Positions 1 through 10,560 of a DNA stretch of 64,000 nucleotides are shown in pieces (position 1 is the stretch's first letter; each line of letters begins with the position of its first letter). The notes under the pieces were generated by a model, which saw only the letters and a list, made by a program, of their open reading frames with translations, searched no databases and was not told where the DNA came from. This DNA comes from Erodium maritimum (taxonomy: Eukaryota > Streptophyta > Magnoliopsida > Geraniales > Geraniaceae). The stretch is from positions 134,881,203 through 134,945,202 of the forward strand of contig OY997588.1 in NCBI GenBank assembly GCA_963921825.1, given 5' to 3'. The position numbers and the translations under genes are program-made.

Positions 1-1
1 T

Positions 2-3000
2 CGAAATTGGATTCGAAAGTGCAACAGCTATTTCCAATATTGTTCCATTCCAGATGAACATAAAGTGAGAGTGGCTTCTATGCACCTCACTGGATCTCCT
101 GATATATGGTATGCTGAGTATTCTTTTGGTAGAGGCATAATACCCTGGGAGACCTTCTGTAGGGATTTATCACTCAAGTATGAGCTCATTGGACATAGTG
201 ACATTGAGAGTGAGTTCAAGAAGCTCAAGCAGGAAGGATCTTTGGCTGAGTATGATGATAGATTTGAGGAGCTCAGGTTCTTGGTTCTTAATAGAAACCC
301 TCATTGCAATGAAGGTTATTTTGTCTCCAATTATATTGCTGGCTTGACACCCAAACTGGAGGTGGAGGTTCTTATGTATGATCCAAAGACCCTATCTGAG
401 GCCATGCACTTGGCTAAGAAAGAAGAACATAGAATACAGGTCAAGGCTGTTTTGCCAACTGCTTCCCATCCCAGCCCTTATCAGTATAGGCCTAGGCCTC
501 AATATGCCCAACAAAATTTCAATCCTCAAGGTTCAAGGCCAACACAGACCACTACTCCTTTTACAAAGGTACACCCAAGGAATCTGGATGAACAGAAGAG
601 AAAGGGTCTTTGCTATACTTGTCCTGCAAAGTATACCAAGGACCATATCTGCCCCAACAAGCACAAGTTGTTTCAAATCACCATTGATATTATGGATCCT
701 GAATTGTTAGTGGTTGAGCCAGTGGAAGCTCTATTGGAGGAGGGTACCTCAGCTGAATTATGTCTACTCTCACATGAGTGCTTTGGTCAGATGGTGCACA
801 TCAACAAATCTCAGTCCATCAGGATCCATGGTAATATTTTTACTACCCCTATATCTATCTTGGTTGATACTGGTGCAACTAGGTCTTTTATGGATCAAAA
901 TACAGCTTCTAAGCTGGGATTAATAGTATTTGCTAGCTCAAACATATTGGTGAAAATGGGAAATGGGGAGATCCAAAACTGCAGTGCAATGGCAAAGGTA
1001 AAATGGGCTACTAATGATTTATCTATGGAATGGGATTTCTTAGTCATGCCTTTGGGGGGTTTTAATATGGTTTTGGGGGTTGATTGGTTGCAAACTGTTA
1101 ATCCAATAGAGTTGGACTATGCTGCTAGATCCATTACTATAACTCTAAATGGCCTCAAGTATACCTTATGGGAACATGTAGCTTCTGATACTTGCACTTT
1201 GTCTAGCATGAATTCCTTGAGGCATGAATTACAGGCTGGTGAGTCTCTTTTTTTGGGTCAATTTACCATGCTGGATGAGGGCCAAGGTCCCATTGTGGAG
1301 GTGGATCCTCAGTTACAGGAGATACTGAGCAAATACCCTAAAGTTTTTGACACACCTATGTCATTACCTCCTAGAAGAGCCCGTGATCACAAAATACCAT
1401 TACTGCCTGATAGCAAACCTCCCTCAATTAGGCCCTATAGACATTCATATGAACAAAAGAATGTCTTAGAGACACTGGTCCAGGAAATGTTAGATTCTGG
1501 AGTGATCCAACACAGTACAAGCCCCTACTCTTTCCTTGTTCTCCTTGTAAAGAAAAAGGATGGTACTTGGAGAATGTGTGTGGACTTTACACAGCTGAAT
1601 GACCAGACAATAAAAGATAAATTTCCCATTCCAACCATTGAGGAACTGTTGGATGAGCTAGCTGGTTGCACATTCTTCTCTAAAATAGACTTGAGGTCTG
1701 GTTACCATCAGATAAGGCTGGCACAAGGTGAGGAAGCTAAAACTGCATTTAGAACACATGAGGGCCACTATGAGTTTAGGGTCATGCCATTTGGCTTAAC
1801 TAATGCTCCCTCAACATTTCAGTCCCTAATGAACAAGGTGCTAAATGATTATCTGAGAAAATTTGTTTTAGTTTTCTTTGATGACATTTTGATCTATAGC
1901 AAATCATGGGAAGAACATCTCTATCATGTGGAGTTGGTCTTGCAGAGACTTCAGGAACAACAACTCTTTGCAAAAATGTCCAAATGTGAGTTTGGAAAGA
2001 GGCAAGTGGAATATCTTGGCCATATTATTTCTGAGGAGGGGGTAGCCACAGACCCTACCAAGGTGCAAGCAATGAGGGATTGGCCAATTCCTAAAACTTT
2101 AAAATCTTTGAGGGGTTTCTTGGGACTGATAGGGTATTACAGAAGGTTTGTAAGGGGGTATGGCACTATAGCAAGGCCACTCACAAATCTTTTAAAGAAG
2201 AACAGTTTCATCTAGTCACTAGAGGCTCAACTTAGTTTTGAAAACCTCAAGCAAGCTATGATCTCAACTCCTGTACTGAGATTGCCAAATTTCTCCCTAC
2301 CTTTTGTCATTGAAGCTGATGCTTGTGACAAAGGTATTTGTGGTGTTCTGATGCAAGAAGGTAGACCAATAGCCTTCCTCAGCAAGGCTTTAGGCCCCAA
2401 GAACTCTTTAATGTCCACTTATGAAAAAGAACTCTTGGCTGTGATGACCTGTATACAAAAATGGAGGCACTACTTCTCCTCTGGGAGTGTCATCTTGAGG
2501 ACTGATCACCAAAGCTTGAAGTTCTTGTTAGAACAAAAGCTTACCACCTCTTTCCAACATAAATGGCTAGCAAAGCTGATGGGCCTCAACTATACTATTG
2601 AGTACAAAAAAGGGAGAGACAATATTGCTGCTGATGCACTATCAAGGTTACCCTCTACTTCTCTGGCACAAATTTGTACTGTGATCCCAACATGGATGTC
2701 AGAGGTTCATTCTAGCTATGACAATGACTTGGAGGCTCAAAGGTTACTCTTGGAGCTGAGTTTAGCTGCAGATTCAATGCCTTCTTATCAGCTGAGGCAG
2801 GGCATTATTCTATATGATGGGAAGGTTTATCTGGGTTCTGATTCTGGCATAAGAGAGAAGATCATGTCTTGCTTACATGAATCTCCACTTGGTGGCCATT
2901 CTGGCATAAATCTCACCACAAGAAGAGTAAAGCAGCATTTCTTTTGGCCTCATATGGCAAAGGATATATACAATTTTGTGAGGTCTTGTGACACTTGCCA

Positions 3001-4126
3001 AAAATGTAAGTCTGATCATAGTCCCTATGCTGGACTATTGGCCCCTCTCCCTATTCCAACCAAGCCTTGGACTGACATTTCTATGGATTTCATTGAGGGT
3101 CTCCCACAGTCAGGGTCCAAAGCTGCAATTATGGTAGTGGTGGACAGATTCAGCAAGTATAGCCACTTTATACCCTTATCACATCCTTACACAACTTCTA
3201 TGGTAGCCCAAGTGTTTTTTGACACTGTATTCAAGCTGCATGGGTTACCTACTACAATTGTATCAGATAGGGATCAAATTTTCATCAGCAATTTCTGGAA
3301 GGAGCTTTTCAAAAGGTTAGATGTCCAACTCCATATGTCCACTGCCTATCATCCACAAACTGATGGACAAACAGAAAGAGTGAATCAATGCCTTGAGCAT
3401 TATCTGAGGTTCATGACTCATTTGTTTCCAAAGAAATGGAGCAACTGGCTTACATTTGCTGAGTTTTGGTATAATACAAGCTATCATTTTGCAATTAAAA
3501 TGTCCCCATTTGAGGTAGTTTATGGGTTTCCAGCTCCTGTGCTTAATTTGGGACCTATTGAATCCAAGGTAGCTGCTGTGGAAAGCTTTGTGAACACTAG
3601 AGCTGAACTGTCAAGGGTGTTAAAGGATAATCTGGTGGAAGCTCAATCCAGAATGAAGCAACAGGCTGATAAACACAGGAAGGAGAGGGTTTTTGCTGTA
3701 GGAGACTGGGTGTACCTGAAGCTCCAGCCTTACAGGCAAAGTTCAGTGAACCTCAGGACCAACTTCAAACTGTCACCCAGGTTCTATGGTCCTTTGCAGA
3801 TTATGAAGAAGATTGGGTCAGTGGCTTATAAATTGAAACTCCCTCCTACCTCTAAGATTCATCCAGTGTTTCATGTGTCATTGTTGAAGAAACAGCTGGG
3901 CACTAAGAACATGATTGGGCAACATTTACCTGAGGTTACATCTGAGGGACATTTGAAACTCCATCCACTGCACTTGCTTGATAGAAGGATTGTCAACAGA
4001 AACAATGCAGCTGCTGTGCAATATCTAATCCAGTGGGATAGATCAGGCCCTGAAGATGCTACATGGGAGGATGCTCCAACAATCAAGGCCAATTTTCCCT
4101 CCTTGTTATCTGCAGCATTGGCTTGA
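2..4126 (+). pseudogene. gag-pol polyprotein of a gypsy chromovirus, interrupted by one stop codon
   Basis: The reading frame is open from base 2 into the window edge. It reads gag (to about 560), a degenerate zinc knuckle (about 600-660, CYTC...HIC), an aspartic protease with DTG at about 866-874, reverse transcriptase with the FFDD active site at about 1874-1885, RNase H (from about 2300), an integrase HHCC zinc domain (about 2877-3006), the DDE catalytic core (D near 3085, D near 3265, E near 3375), and a C-terminal chromodomain (about 3970-4100, ending YLIQWDRSGPEDATWE). A TAG at 2213-2215, between RT and RNase H, is in frame. The same frame resumes at once and runs to the stop at 4124-4126. 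The chromodomain is known to direct integration to chromatin. The copy cannot express full Pol without readthrough. Confidence 0.9.
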
Positions 4127-4155
4127 GGACAAGCCAAATCTGAGTGAGAGGCATT

Positions 4156-4561
4156 TGTCACGATTGCTTCTTCCTCAAGCTTTCTTCCCTTTTTAAAAAT
4201 TCTGTTAAAGTCGTTATGTTTATGAGCTAAATGAAACGGTGCGTTTCGAGGGGGTAAGAGTCACGCGCGACGCACGTGCCTCCTTCTTCTTCCTTCGCGA
4301 GCTGGCGATGTGTGGGAGGCACGCAATCTCGTGGTCCCGTTTCTGGCAGCGTAATGCTCAGAGCAGGGCAGCTATATCACGAGGCTAGTGGGTAGAGAAG
4401 GACCATCTATGATTTGGACATCGTTTTTGTTTTATTGTAGCTAGGGTTTCCATTTTGTTCTTTCTCATTTTACAGAGCATTTGTAACCCTTCTTCAACGA
4501 AGCAATCCAAATCTCTACCTTTCCTTGCCTGGTCTTATCATTTCTGAACCAAACCATAACA
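4156..4561 (+). repeat. Candidate 3' LTR of the gypsy element
   Basis: The segment starts TGTCACGATT 30 bases after the integrase stop, preceded by a purine-rich stretch (4141-4152), and can be closed at ...CCATAACA. That gives TG...CA ends and about 406 bp, a usual size for chromovirus LTRs. A TATA-like CTATATCA lies near 4371-4378. The other LTR is outside the window, so the boundary is inferred. The bases just after it (GTGGTAACACTCG) faintly resemble a degenerate tRNA-Met primer-binding site, which could mean a second element remnant follows. Confidence 0.45.
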
Positions 4562-4950
4562 TCGTGGTAACACTCGCTGTCCGTGTCGTCGCCGTCGTCC
4601 CGTTCTCCGAGCCTTCTCATTGTCGCCCCCGTTTTACTGGACGGAGTAGATCTACATATGAGCCGAGGAGATAGTTGAACATCGTTCAACATGTCTGCAT
4701 CAGTTGAAAGAGTGGAGAAGAGAGAAAGTTGCTTCATGGTTGAGCTGTGATGTTTTAAAGAAGTTATGATTTATCCAATAAGAGAAAAAAGGATATGAAA
4801 CGGTAGTGTTGTTAGGGAAAAAGAATATGAAAGGATGGTGTTAAGAACAAGAAGATAAGGTTTGTGTGGTTTGTAAAAAAAGGCATTTAATTGAATAAAT
4901 AAACAAATAAGGGCATTTTGGGTATTTTCTGAAAAATGAATAGTAAACAG
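4562..4950. other. Unassigned stretch after the gypsy LTR
   Basis: No gene is supported here. The first 180 bases are moderately GC-rich and could be internal leader sequence of a second LTR-element remnant. The rest is AT-rich. Confidence 0.3.
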
Positions 4951-5079
4951 ACGGAAATAACTGACGGAAGGGGTTTTTGGTTACAATATGAAACTTCAGG
5001 GTATGAATCAGTTAACTTTAAACTTCAGGGTATTCATCGGTTAAACGTGCATACTTAAGGGTATGCATTTGTAATTTAC
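4950..5079. repeat. Possible single terminus of a Mutator-like element
   Basis: The stretch ends in GTAATTTACCC and holds spaced repeats of the type ACTTCAGGGTAT (about 4990, 5025 and, diverged, 5053). It closely resembles in style the GGGTAAATTAC termini of the MULE at 13496-15954. I found no matching left terminus or TSD, so this is either a broken element or a relic. Confidence 0.3.
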
Positions 5080-7130
5080 CCATGAGTAAATGCATTACTA
5101 GTGCAAGCTAAACCATACAAGTAGGGCTAAAAGCCCTGGGAACAGAATATTGTCCGAGTCTCCCGTAGGACACCCGACGCTCGTGAACCCGTAGAAATAA
5201 TATAGTTTATATCCTAGGTAATGAAATATATCCATACGTTCGACTACCTTATATTGGGAAAGTAAAAAATTGAAAATAAAACAGTATAAACCATAACCAA
5301 ACAAAGTACTACCAACCAGAAAATAAACAAAAAATAGCAAAAATAACTAGAGCTTCTTGGTGTATACTTGTTCCCCCAAGACAATGTCATCGAACTTGGT
5401 CCCAGGTCGTGAAGGGTAGGCCACAATCCATCTACCCCCCGAGGCCCAACCAGTCTCATGGGGCCTAGCGGGGCTGTTTTGTAGCTCACGCTGAATCTAG
5501 TCCTTCCTCGACCTCTTCTTCATCGCAAAGCTGATACTGTGCAAGTTGGTGTCCCGTTGATTCCAAGTCCCTCTTCAGTTGGGAGGCCCAGGTGTAGACC
5601 TAGCCCGTCTTGGTTATGCTCATAGTCCTCAACATCTTCACCCGCTTGGGGCCAATCCACCTCTAATCTCCTGAGGCTCTTTTTGCTTCCCAACCCGAGC
5701 GGCTGCTACCACCATCTGTTAGGGGTCCTCCAAAAAAGGTGACGGTGACTGTGTGGGGATCACATTGATAGAGTTAAGCCCCCATCCACCGTCTCCTGGC
5801 CGATCCTCTGGTCCGGGCTAGCTAGGTCACGAGTCTATACGATCTCACTCGTCCCATCTGACAATCCTGGATGCGGCCCTTGAAAAAATAGATGTGTACC
5901 CTCGGGACCCTCTTTAGCCATGTCACCAATCTTTGGTACCTCCACCCTTCCAACAGTCGGTAGTACAAGGAATCCCGGGGGGGGGGGGGGGGGGGAGGGG
6001 AATTGCCTTCACTATGGACTTTCCTATCTCTCCGGCTCTAGTGTAAAGGAAGTCAACAAATCCTCCACCCGAGGTCTCGGGTGATGCTTCGGTACCCCCC
6101 ATTGTGTCTGGAGCAGCTTGTCCGTATCCGCTCCCATTTAGACCCGAATGAAGTCGTCAAAACGAACATCCTCACAACCAACCCCATGTATCTAGGCTTT
6201 TTCATGCCTGAATCCGGTGAGTAAGCCGGCCACATTGGGTGAAAAATCCCAAGAACCGTTAATATTTAAACCAGACCTCGACAAACCGAAACCATGGACT
6301 ATGGAGATCGATTTCATAATAGCCCTAGAGGCTCGCTATAGTCTCTTAGACTAGGTGTTACCTCGATCAACTAAGATGAGGAGATTAGGAACACGAAGGA
6401 GGGGGAAATCCACCAGTGTCTCGCATGACCGAAGCGTAGATCCGACAACGGTGGAAGGACACGACAAGGGCGACGACGATTGTGCTCAGACAGAGAAGGT
6501 TGCAGCTACTGTGCTTGGGCGGAGAACGAAGACGCTACTGAAAGAGGGGCTCGAGAGGAAGAAAAGAAGGGGGAGAGAACTCCACCGACAGCCTTCATGG
6601 CCATAGCCATGAAGGCTGCCAGCGATTGCTACAACAAACAACAAAAGGCTCGTACGATTTTTGGGAGAGAAGCTCTTAGAAAAATAAACTTCAAAGATAT
6701 GTAATAACATATTTAAAACATTATGATGTCACTCATTTTCTTTTCGATTAGGTTTGAAGTCTATGTCCATACCTCTGACCTAAACAACATCGGAAAAGCA
6801 ATGAAAAAGAAAGATCCTAACATGTATGACTTCATATTAAATAGTAGTCGAAAGGAAATGACAACAAAAGTGGTATACAAGTAAATGGCATTGATAAACC
6901 GATTACAACCACTAGAACCAGAGACTAATGGGCAGAACAAGCGAGAAAACATGTGAACCGACATTATTTCGATTGGCTATTGATTATTGTAAGCAAAACC
7001 CGTTGGTTAACCAGTAAATCCAGACCGACGATTGTTAGTCTAAGAATCGTGTTGGCCTTGTCTAGATTACGAGCCCACTTCATGAAATTCATGATTTATT
7101 CTATCATCAACCCAGTCCAATATCCTACAC
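5080..7130. other. No recognisable gene; degenerate DNA with a G tract
   Basis: Short open frames occur on both strands but none shows a known domain, a convincing start or splice pattern. The part from 5340 to 6700 is relatively GC-rich and may be a decayed retroelement. A run of 19 G lies at 5977-5995. Confidence 0.4.
5977..5995. repeat. Poly-G tract (19 G)
   Basis: This is an uninterrupted run of 19 G, followed by A and four more G. Two further tracts occur at 26579-26607 and 59107-59123. Tract length may be unreliable in any assembly. Confidence 0.9.
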
Positions 7131-7135
7131 CATAC

Positions 7136-8516
7136 TTTTATAAAGAGGAGAAATCTATTGAGAACCACTCTTAACATAGGAACCGCGAGAACCAATCATA
7201 CCCACACTCATCTATGATCCAACACTCATCAAAATGTCACATCATCACCCCAATCCAAACCAAATTCACGTCACTTTCAACCATTCTCACACAAGCAAGG
7301 GTATAATTGTAATAGCATGGTGTCATGTGGACAATTGTCCATTTTTTTTCCACCAATTCACTAATTTAATATTTCCCGATTCGTTTGAATTCCGATTAAC
7401 TTCAAACTTGCGCCAAATTTTTCTTTTTTCAAGGGCTTTAAATCAAGATCAGTCATGAATATATTTTAAAGCACGAAAATAAAAATTTATATCAATGTGA
7501 TAAAAATAATGTTGAGCGTTGATAAATCTTCACTAATAAATGTTTTATATCGGGGTACCAAACTAGTGCTACATGTTGATAAAAAAACATGTAATGAGGT
7601 GATAAGAAACAAATAATGAGGTGATAAAAACCATTTTCAATTTTGATAATAAGTGTGATACACTAGAGTTTAACGTTGATAAAAAAACTTGTGATGAGGT
7701 GATAAAAAACACGTAATTCAATGATAAATCTAGTGTTTAGTGTTGATAAAAATGATGTTCATAAAAAACACGTGATGAGATGATAAAAATCATGATCAGT
7801 TTTGGAGAATGGGGTGATAAAACCAGTGTAAAGTGTTGATAAAAACAGGGTAAAGTGTTGATAAACCCAGAGCAAAGTGTTGATAAAAATTACCCATATA
7901 TAATTCCTTTAAAAACTAGCCCCGAAATAAAAAAAAATCGTGCTTCAAAAAAACATGTGATGGGGGCGATAAAACACACGTAATTTGAATGATAAACCTA
8001 GTGTTTAGTGTTGATAAAACTAGTGTTCATAAAAAGCACGCGATGAGGTGATAAAATTATGATTAGTTTTGGAAAATGAGGTGATAAAACCAGTGTAAAG
8101 TGTTGATAAAACCAGTGTAAGAGTGTTGATAAATCCAGAGCAAAGTGTTGATAAAAATTACCCAGATTCTTTTTTATAAAAAAATCAACCCCGAAATATT
8201 TTTTTTTTCGTGCTTCAAAATATATTCATGACTGATCTTGATTGAAAGCCCTTAAAAAAAACTAATGGCGCAAGTTTGAAGCCAATCGGAGTTCAAACGA
8301 AGCGGGAAAAATTAAATTAGTGAATTGGTTCAAAAAAATAATATGATAGTTTTACTAAAAAGCCCTTACCACTTACTAAAAAGTGCTGTTTTTTTGCAGT
8401 CAACTACTCAATTGCATCTCATCCATCCATTCCTAAAATGGATGACTTAGATTGGTTCTCGCGGTTCGTACGTTAAAACATGGTTCTCACCAGATTTCTC
8501 CTCCTTCTATAAATAT
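7136..8516. mobile_element. Foldback-type element with about 330-bp inverted arms
   Basis: The left arm (about 7136-7490) and right arm (about 8195-8516) are diverged inverted copies. Paired landmarks include GGAACCGCGAGAACCAATC near 7178 against GATTGGTTCTCGCGGTTCG near 8450, the GAGGAGAAATCT block near 7145 against its complement near 8495, and the ATCAAGATCAGTCATGAATA block near 7444 against its complement near 8222. The middle is a minisatellite. There is no transposase. Long inverted arms with repetitive cores fit foldback or MULE-type non-autonomous elements. I could not fix a TSD, so the outer limits are approximate. Confidence 0.6.
7500..8218. repeat. GTGTTGATAAAA minisatellite with a 266-bp higher-order duplication
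   Basis: Short units built on GTTGATAAAA and GTGATGAGGTGATAAAA recur throughout. A larger block beginning ACACGTAAT(T)... at about 7710 is repeated at about 7976, so two copies of roughly 240-266 bp lie head to tail. Both end in a CCCCGAAATA...CGTGCTTCAAAA sequence that is also the inner edge of the element's right arm. Confidence 0.75.
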
Positions 8517-9045
8517 CTATATTTATCTTTTTCATTTATCTCCGTCTCAGATCTTATTTTAGAGAAAAACTCTCTCTTACTCTTTTAAGATTTTCTCTCC
8601 AGAAATTTCGGTCGTTTCTTCTACCTAAACTTTCTCGCTTGTTGTCCAAATTCCCAGCTCTTAACCACTGTATTGCAAATCTTTGTAGGGAATATATGTT
8701 AGTATATTGATGATAAAAAAATTCAAATAAACTAAATAACAAATTGAAATAGCAAATAAGAAATAACCTTCATCGAATCAGCTATTATACTGAATACGGA
8801 TTAGGAAATTAGGGTTTAGTCGAGTCCAGGTACTCCTGTCTCCTTAAGACACTTGACTGCCCCGTATGGGCAGCGGTCTCTCAGGATACAACGACTAACG
8901 TTAACGAACTCAACTCCGTGTAGAGAAATCACCAAGACTAAGGTAGAATGAAAATGAAATTGGGAGAGAAAGTGATGGTTTTCGATATATTGTATTTGAT
9001 ACGTTTTTCATTTGTAAGTGTATGAAAGATGATTTAGGAAGATGG

Positions 9046-9053
9046 TATTTATA
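9046..9053 (-). promoter_or_regulatory. TATA box of the leftward arm
   Basis: TATAAATA on the minus strand is followed downstream (leftward) by a leader rich in CT. It mirrors the box at 9156-9163, so the two would fire away from each other. Confidence 0.5.
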
Positions 9054-9155
9054 GGCTCTCTAATAGGGATAAGAATGTAATTTTATGGGGTAGCTAATCC
9101 CATAAAAGCCTCCCATAAATATTTTTTTCTAAACAGTTTTCCCTATCAGAGAGCC

Positions 9156-9163
9156 TATAAATA
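9156..9163 (+). promoter_or_regulatory. TATA box of the rightward arm
   Basis: TATAAATA on the plus strand is followed by a CT-rich leader (CTCTTTCTCTCCC at about 9240). It is the mirror copy of the box in the left arm. Confidence 0.5.
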
Positions 9164-9355
9164 CCAACCTACTAAGTCATATTCTCCACACTTACAAACA
9201 CATCACAAATACCAAAAACACTTCACATATCGAAAATCATCTCTTTCTCTCCCAATTATGTTTTTCATTCTTCCTTAGTCCTGGTGATTTCTCTACACAG
9301 AGTTGAGTTCGCTGACGTTAGTCGTTGTATCCTGGGAGACCGCTGCCCATACGGG

Positions 9356-9928
9356 TAGGGGTGGGCATTGGGTGGTTAACCACCCAATGGAATCCTTTAT
9401 GAACCCAACCCGATATTACCGGTTTGACATATCTTGGAACCAGCTCCAACCCATAAACCAATTTTTTTATAGTGAAACCAACCAGTTCACTAACCGGTTG
9501 GTTAGTGGTTTTAACCAACCAACCACTTTACTACATGTAAGTACAAATTTATATATCAATAACCATACACATATTTCTATTTCAAGGCAAAACATATTAC
9601 TACATTCACCAAAACAAAAGAAAAATTACATATAAGTCATCGTGTTCTATGTTAGCAATCCGTGTGACACAAAAGAGTGCTTATGGGTCATTCATCTATA
9701 TTAGATCAGTGGTTATTATGAAGCCACATGTATATGATGAACAGTACCGGTTTGGTTGGTTAACCGATGGTTTGGCGTTTCAAGAACCGACAACCAACCG
9801 TTAACTTTCCGGTTCGATCGTCAAGAACCCACAACCAACCGTTAGCTTTCCGGTTTCGGGTTTTCCGGTGCGGTTTGTGGTTGGTGGTGGTTGGTTTTAG
9901 CGGTTTCGGTTTTTTTTGCCCACCCCTA
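9356..9928. mobile_element. hAT-type non-autonomous element, 573 bp, TSD CATACGGG
   Basis: The ends are TAGGGGTGGGCA and TGCCCACCCCTA, a perfect 12-bp inverted repeat. It is flanked by an exact 8-bp duplication, CATACGGG, at 9348-9355 and 9929-9936. Eight-bp TSDs and this TIR type are typical of hAT transposons. The interior is rich in AACCAACC and GGTTGGTT motifs and has no transposase, so it must be moved in trans. It sits inside the right arm of the palindrome and is absent from the left arm, so it came later. Confidence 0.92.
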
Positions 9929-10098
9929 CATACGGGGCAGTCTAAGTGTCTTAAGGAGACAGGAGTACCTGGACTCGACTAAACCCAAATTTCCTAATCC
10001 GTAATCAGTAAGCTAGCTGATTCGGTGAAGGTTATTTTTTATTTTAATTTGTTATTTTGTTTATTTTAATTTGTTTATCGTCAATATACTAACCTATA

Positions 10099-10560
10099 TT
10101 CTCTATAATCTTATCTATGACTTTTTTCCCTAGAAATCTCCTATCTTTAGATTACATTTGTTTTTGAATTATTATATATTAAATAAATAAAGACTCACAC
10201 ATTTCAAAATTATGGTCTCGTTGAGAAAAGATAAATAAAAGTAGATTGAGTGACAATTAAACTAAGTTAGCCAATTTCTCCTTCAATTGAGTTTTTCATT
10301 CCATCCATATAGGTAATCAAGCCAACGTGATGTTAAATGTGCCCATCTCCTCCAATTCCCACAATGTGTCGTTCAATCTTGACGATTTTCGCTTCCCTCA
10401 CCCTAATATTCTCTTACAATAAACTTTCTTATTCTTGTTGAATCTTCTCTTATCTTTACTTTCTCATAATCAGTCAGGAGTTGGATCTTCTTATTGTTCT
10501 TCTCTGTTTTCTTCCATTTATTTGACTGCCTTTTAACTCTATGGACAACTTCTGACTTGG
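10099..10560. other. AT-rich spacer with no gene seen
   Basis: Nothing beyond AT-rich low-complexity sequence is recognised here. Confidence 0.4.

Larger units (their letters stand above)
1..4561 (+). mobile_element. Ty3/gypsy chromovirus, 5'-truncated by the window edge
   Basis: This is the 3' part of an LTR retrotransposon. The order gag, protease, reverse transcriptase, RNase H, integrase and chromodomain, all in one frame, is diagnostic for the chromovirus branch of Ty3/gypsy. The 5' LTR, primer-binding site and gag start lie left of the window, or are lost. A candidate 3' LTR follows the coding region. The single frame without an internal frameshift suggests a fairly young copy, although one nonsense codon interrupts it. 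Confidence 0.9.
8693..10098. repeat. Large palindrome (about 378-bp arms, 70-bp spacer) with divergent TATA boxes
   Basis: The left arm 8693-9071 is the inverted copy of the right arm 9142-9355 plus 9937-10098, once the hAT insertion in the right arm is removed (376 bp). Matching landmarks are TTAGTATATTGA at the outer ends, the block around AGGAGACAGGAGTACCTGGA, the CTGCCC...GGGCAG hairpin, and CTATAAATACC near the centre. Each arm carries a TATA box and a CT-rich leader pointing outward. I recognise no coding capacity and no clear TSD. It could be two head-to-head solo LTRs or a foldback element. Confidence 0.75.

Noticed and set aside
4562..4740. Second gypsy copy immediately after the LTR
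   Set aside because: The primer-binding-site-like sequence is too degenerate and no gag frame follows.
8693..10098. Reading the palindrome as an endogenous pararetrovirus leader
   Set aside because: It has a TATA and a structured leader, but no movement, coat or RT sequence and no primer-binding site that I can identify.
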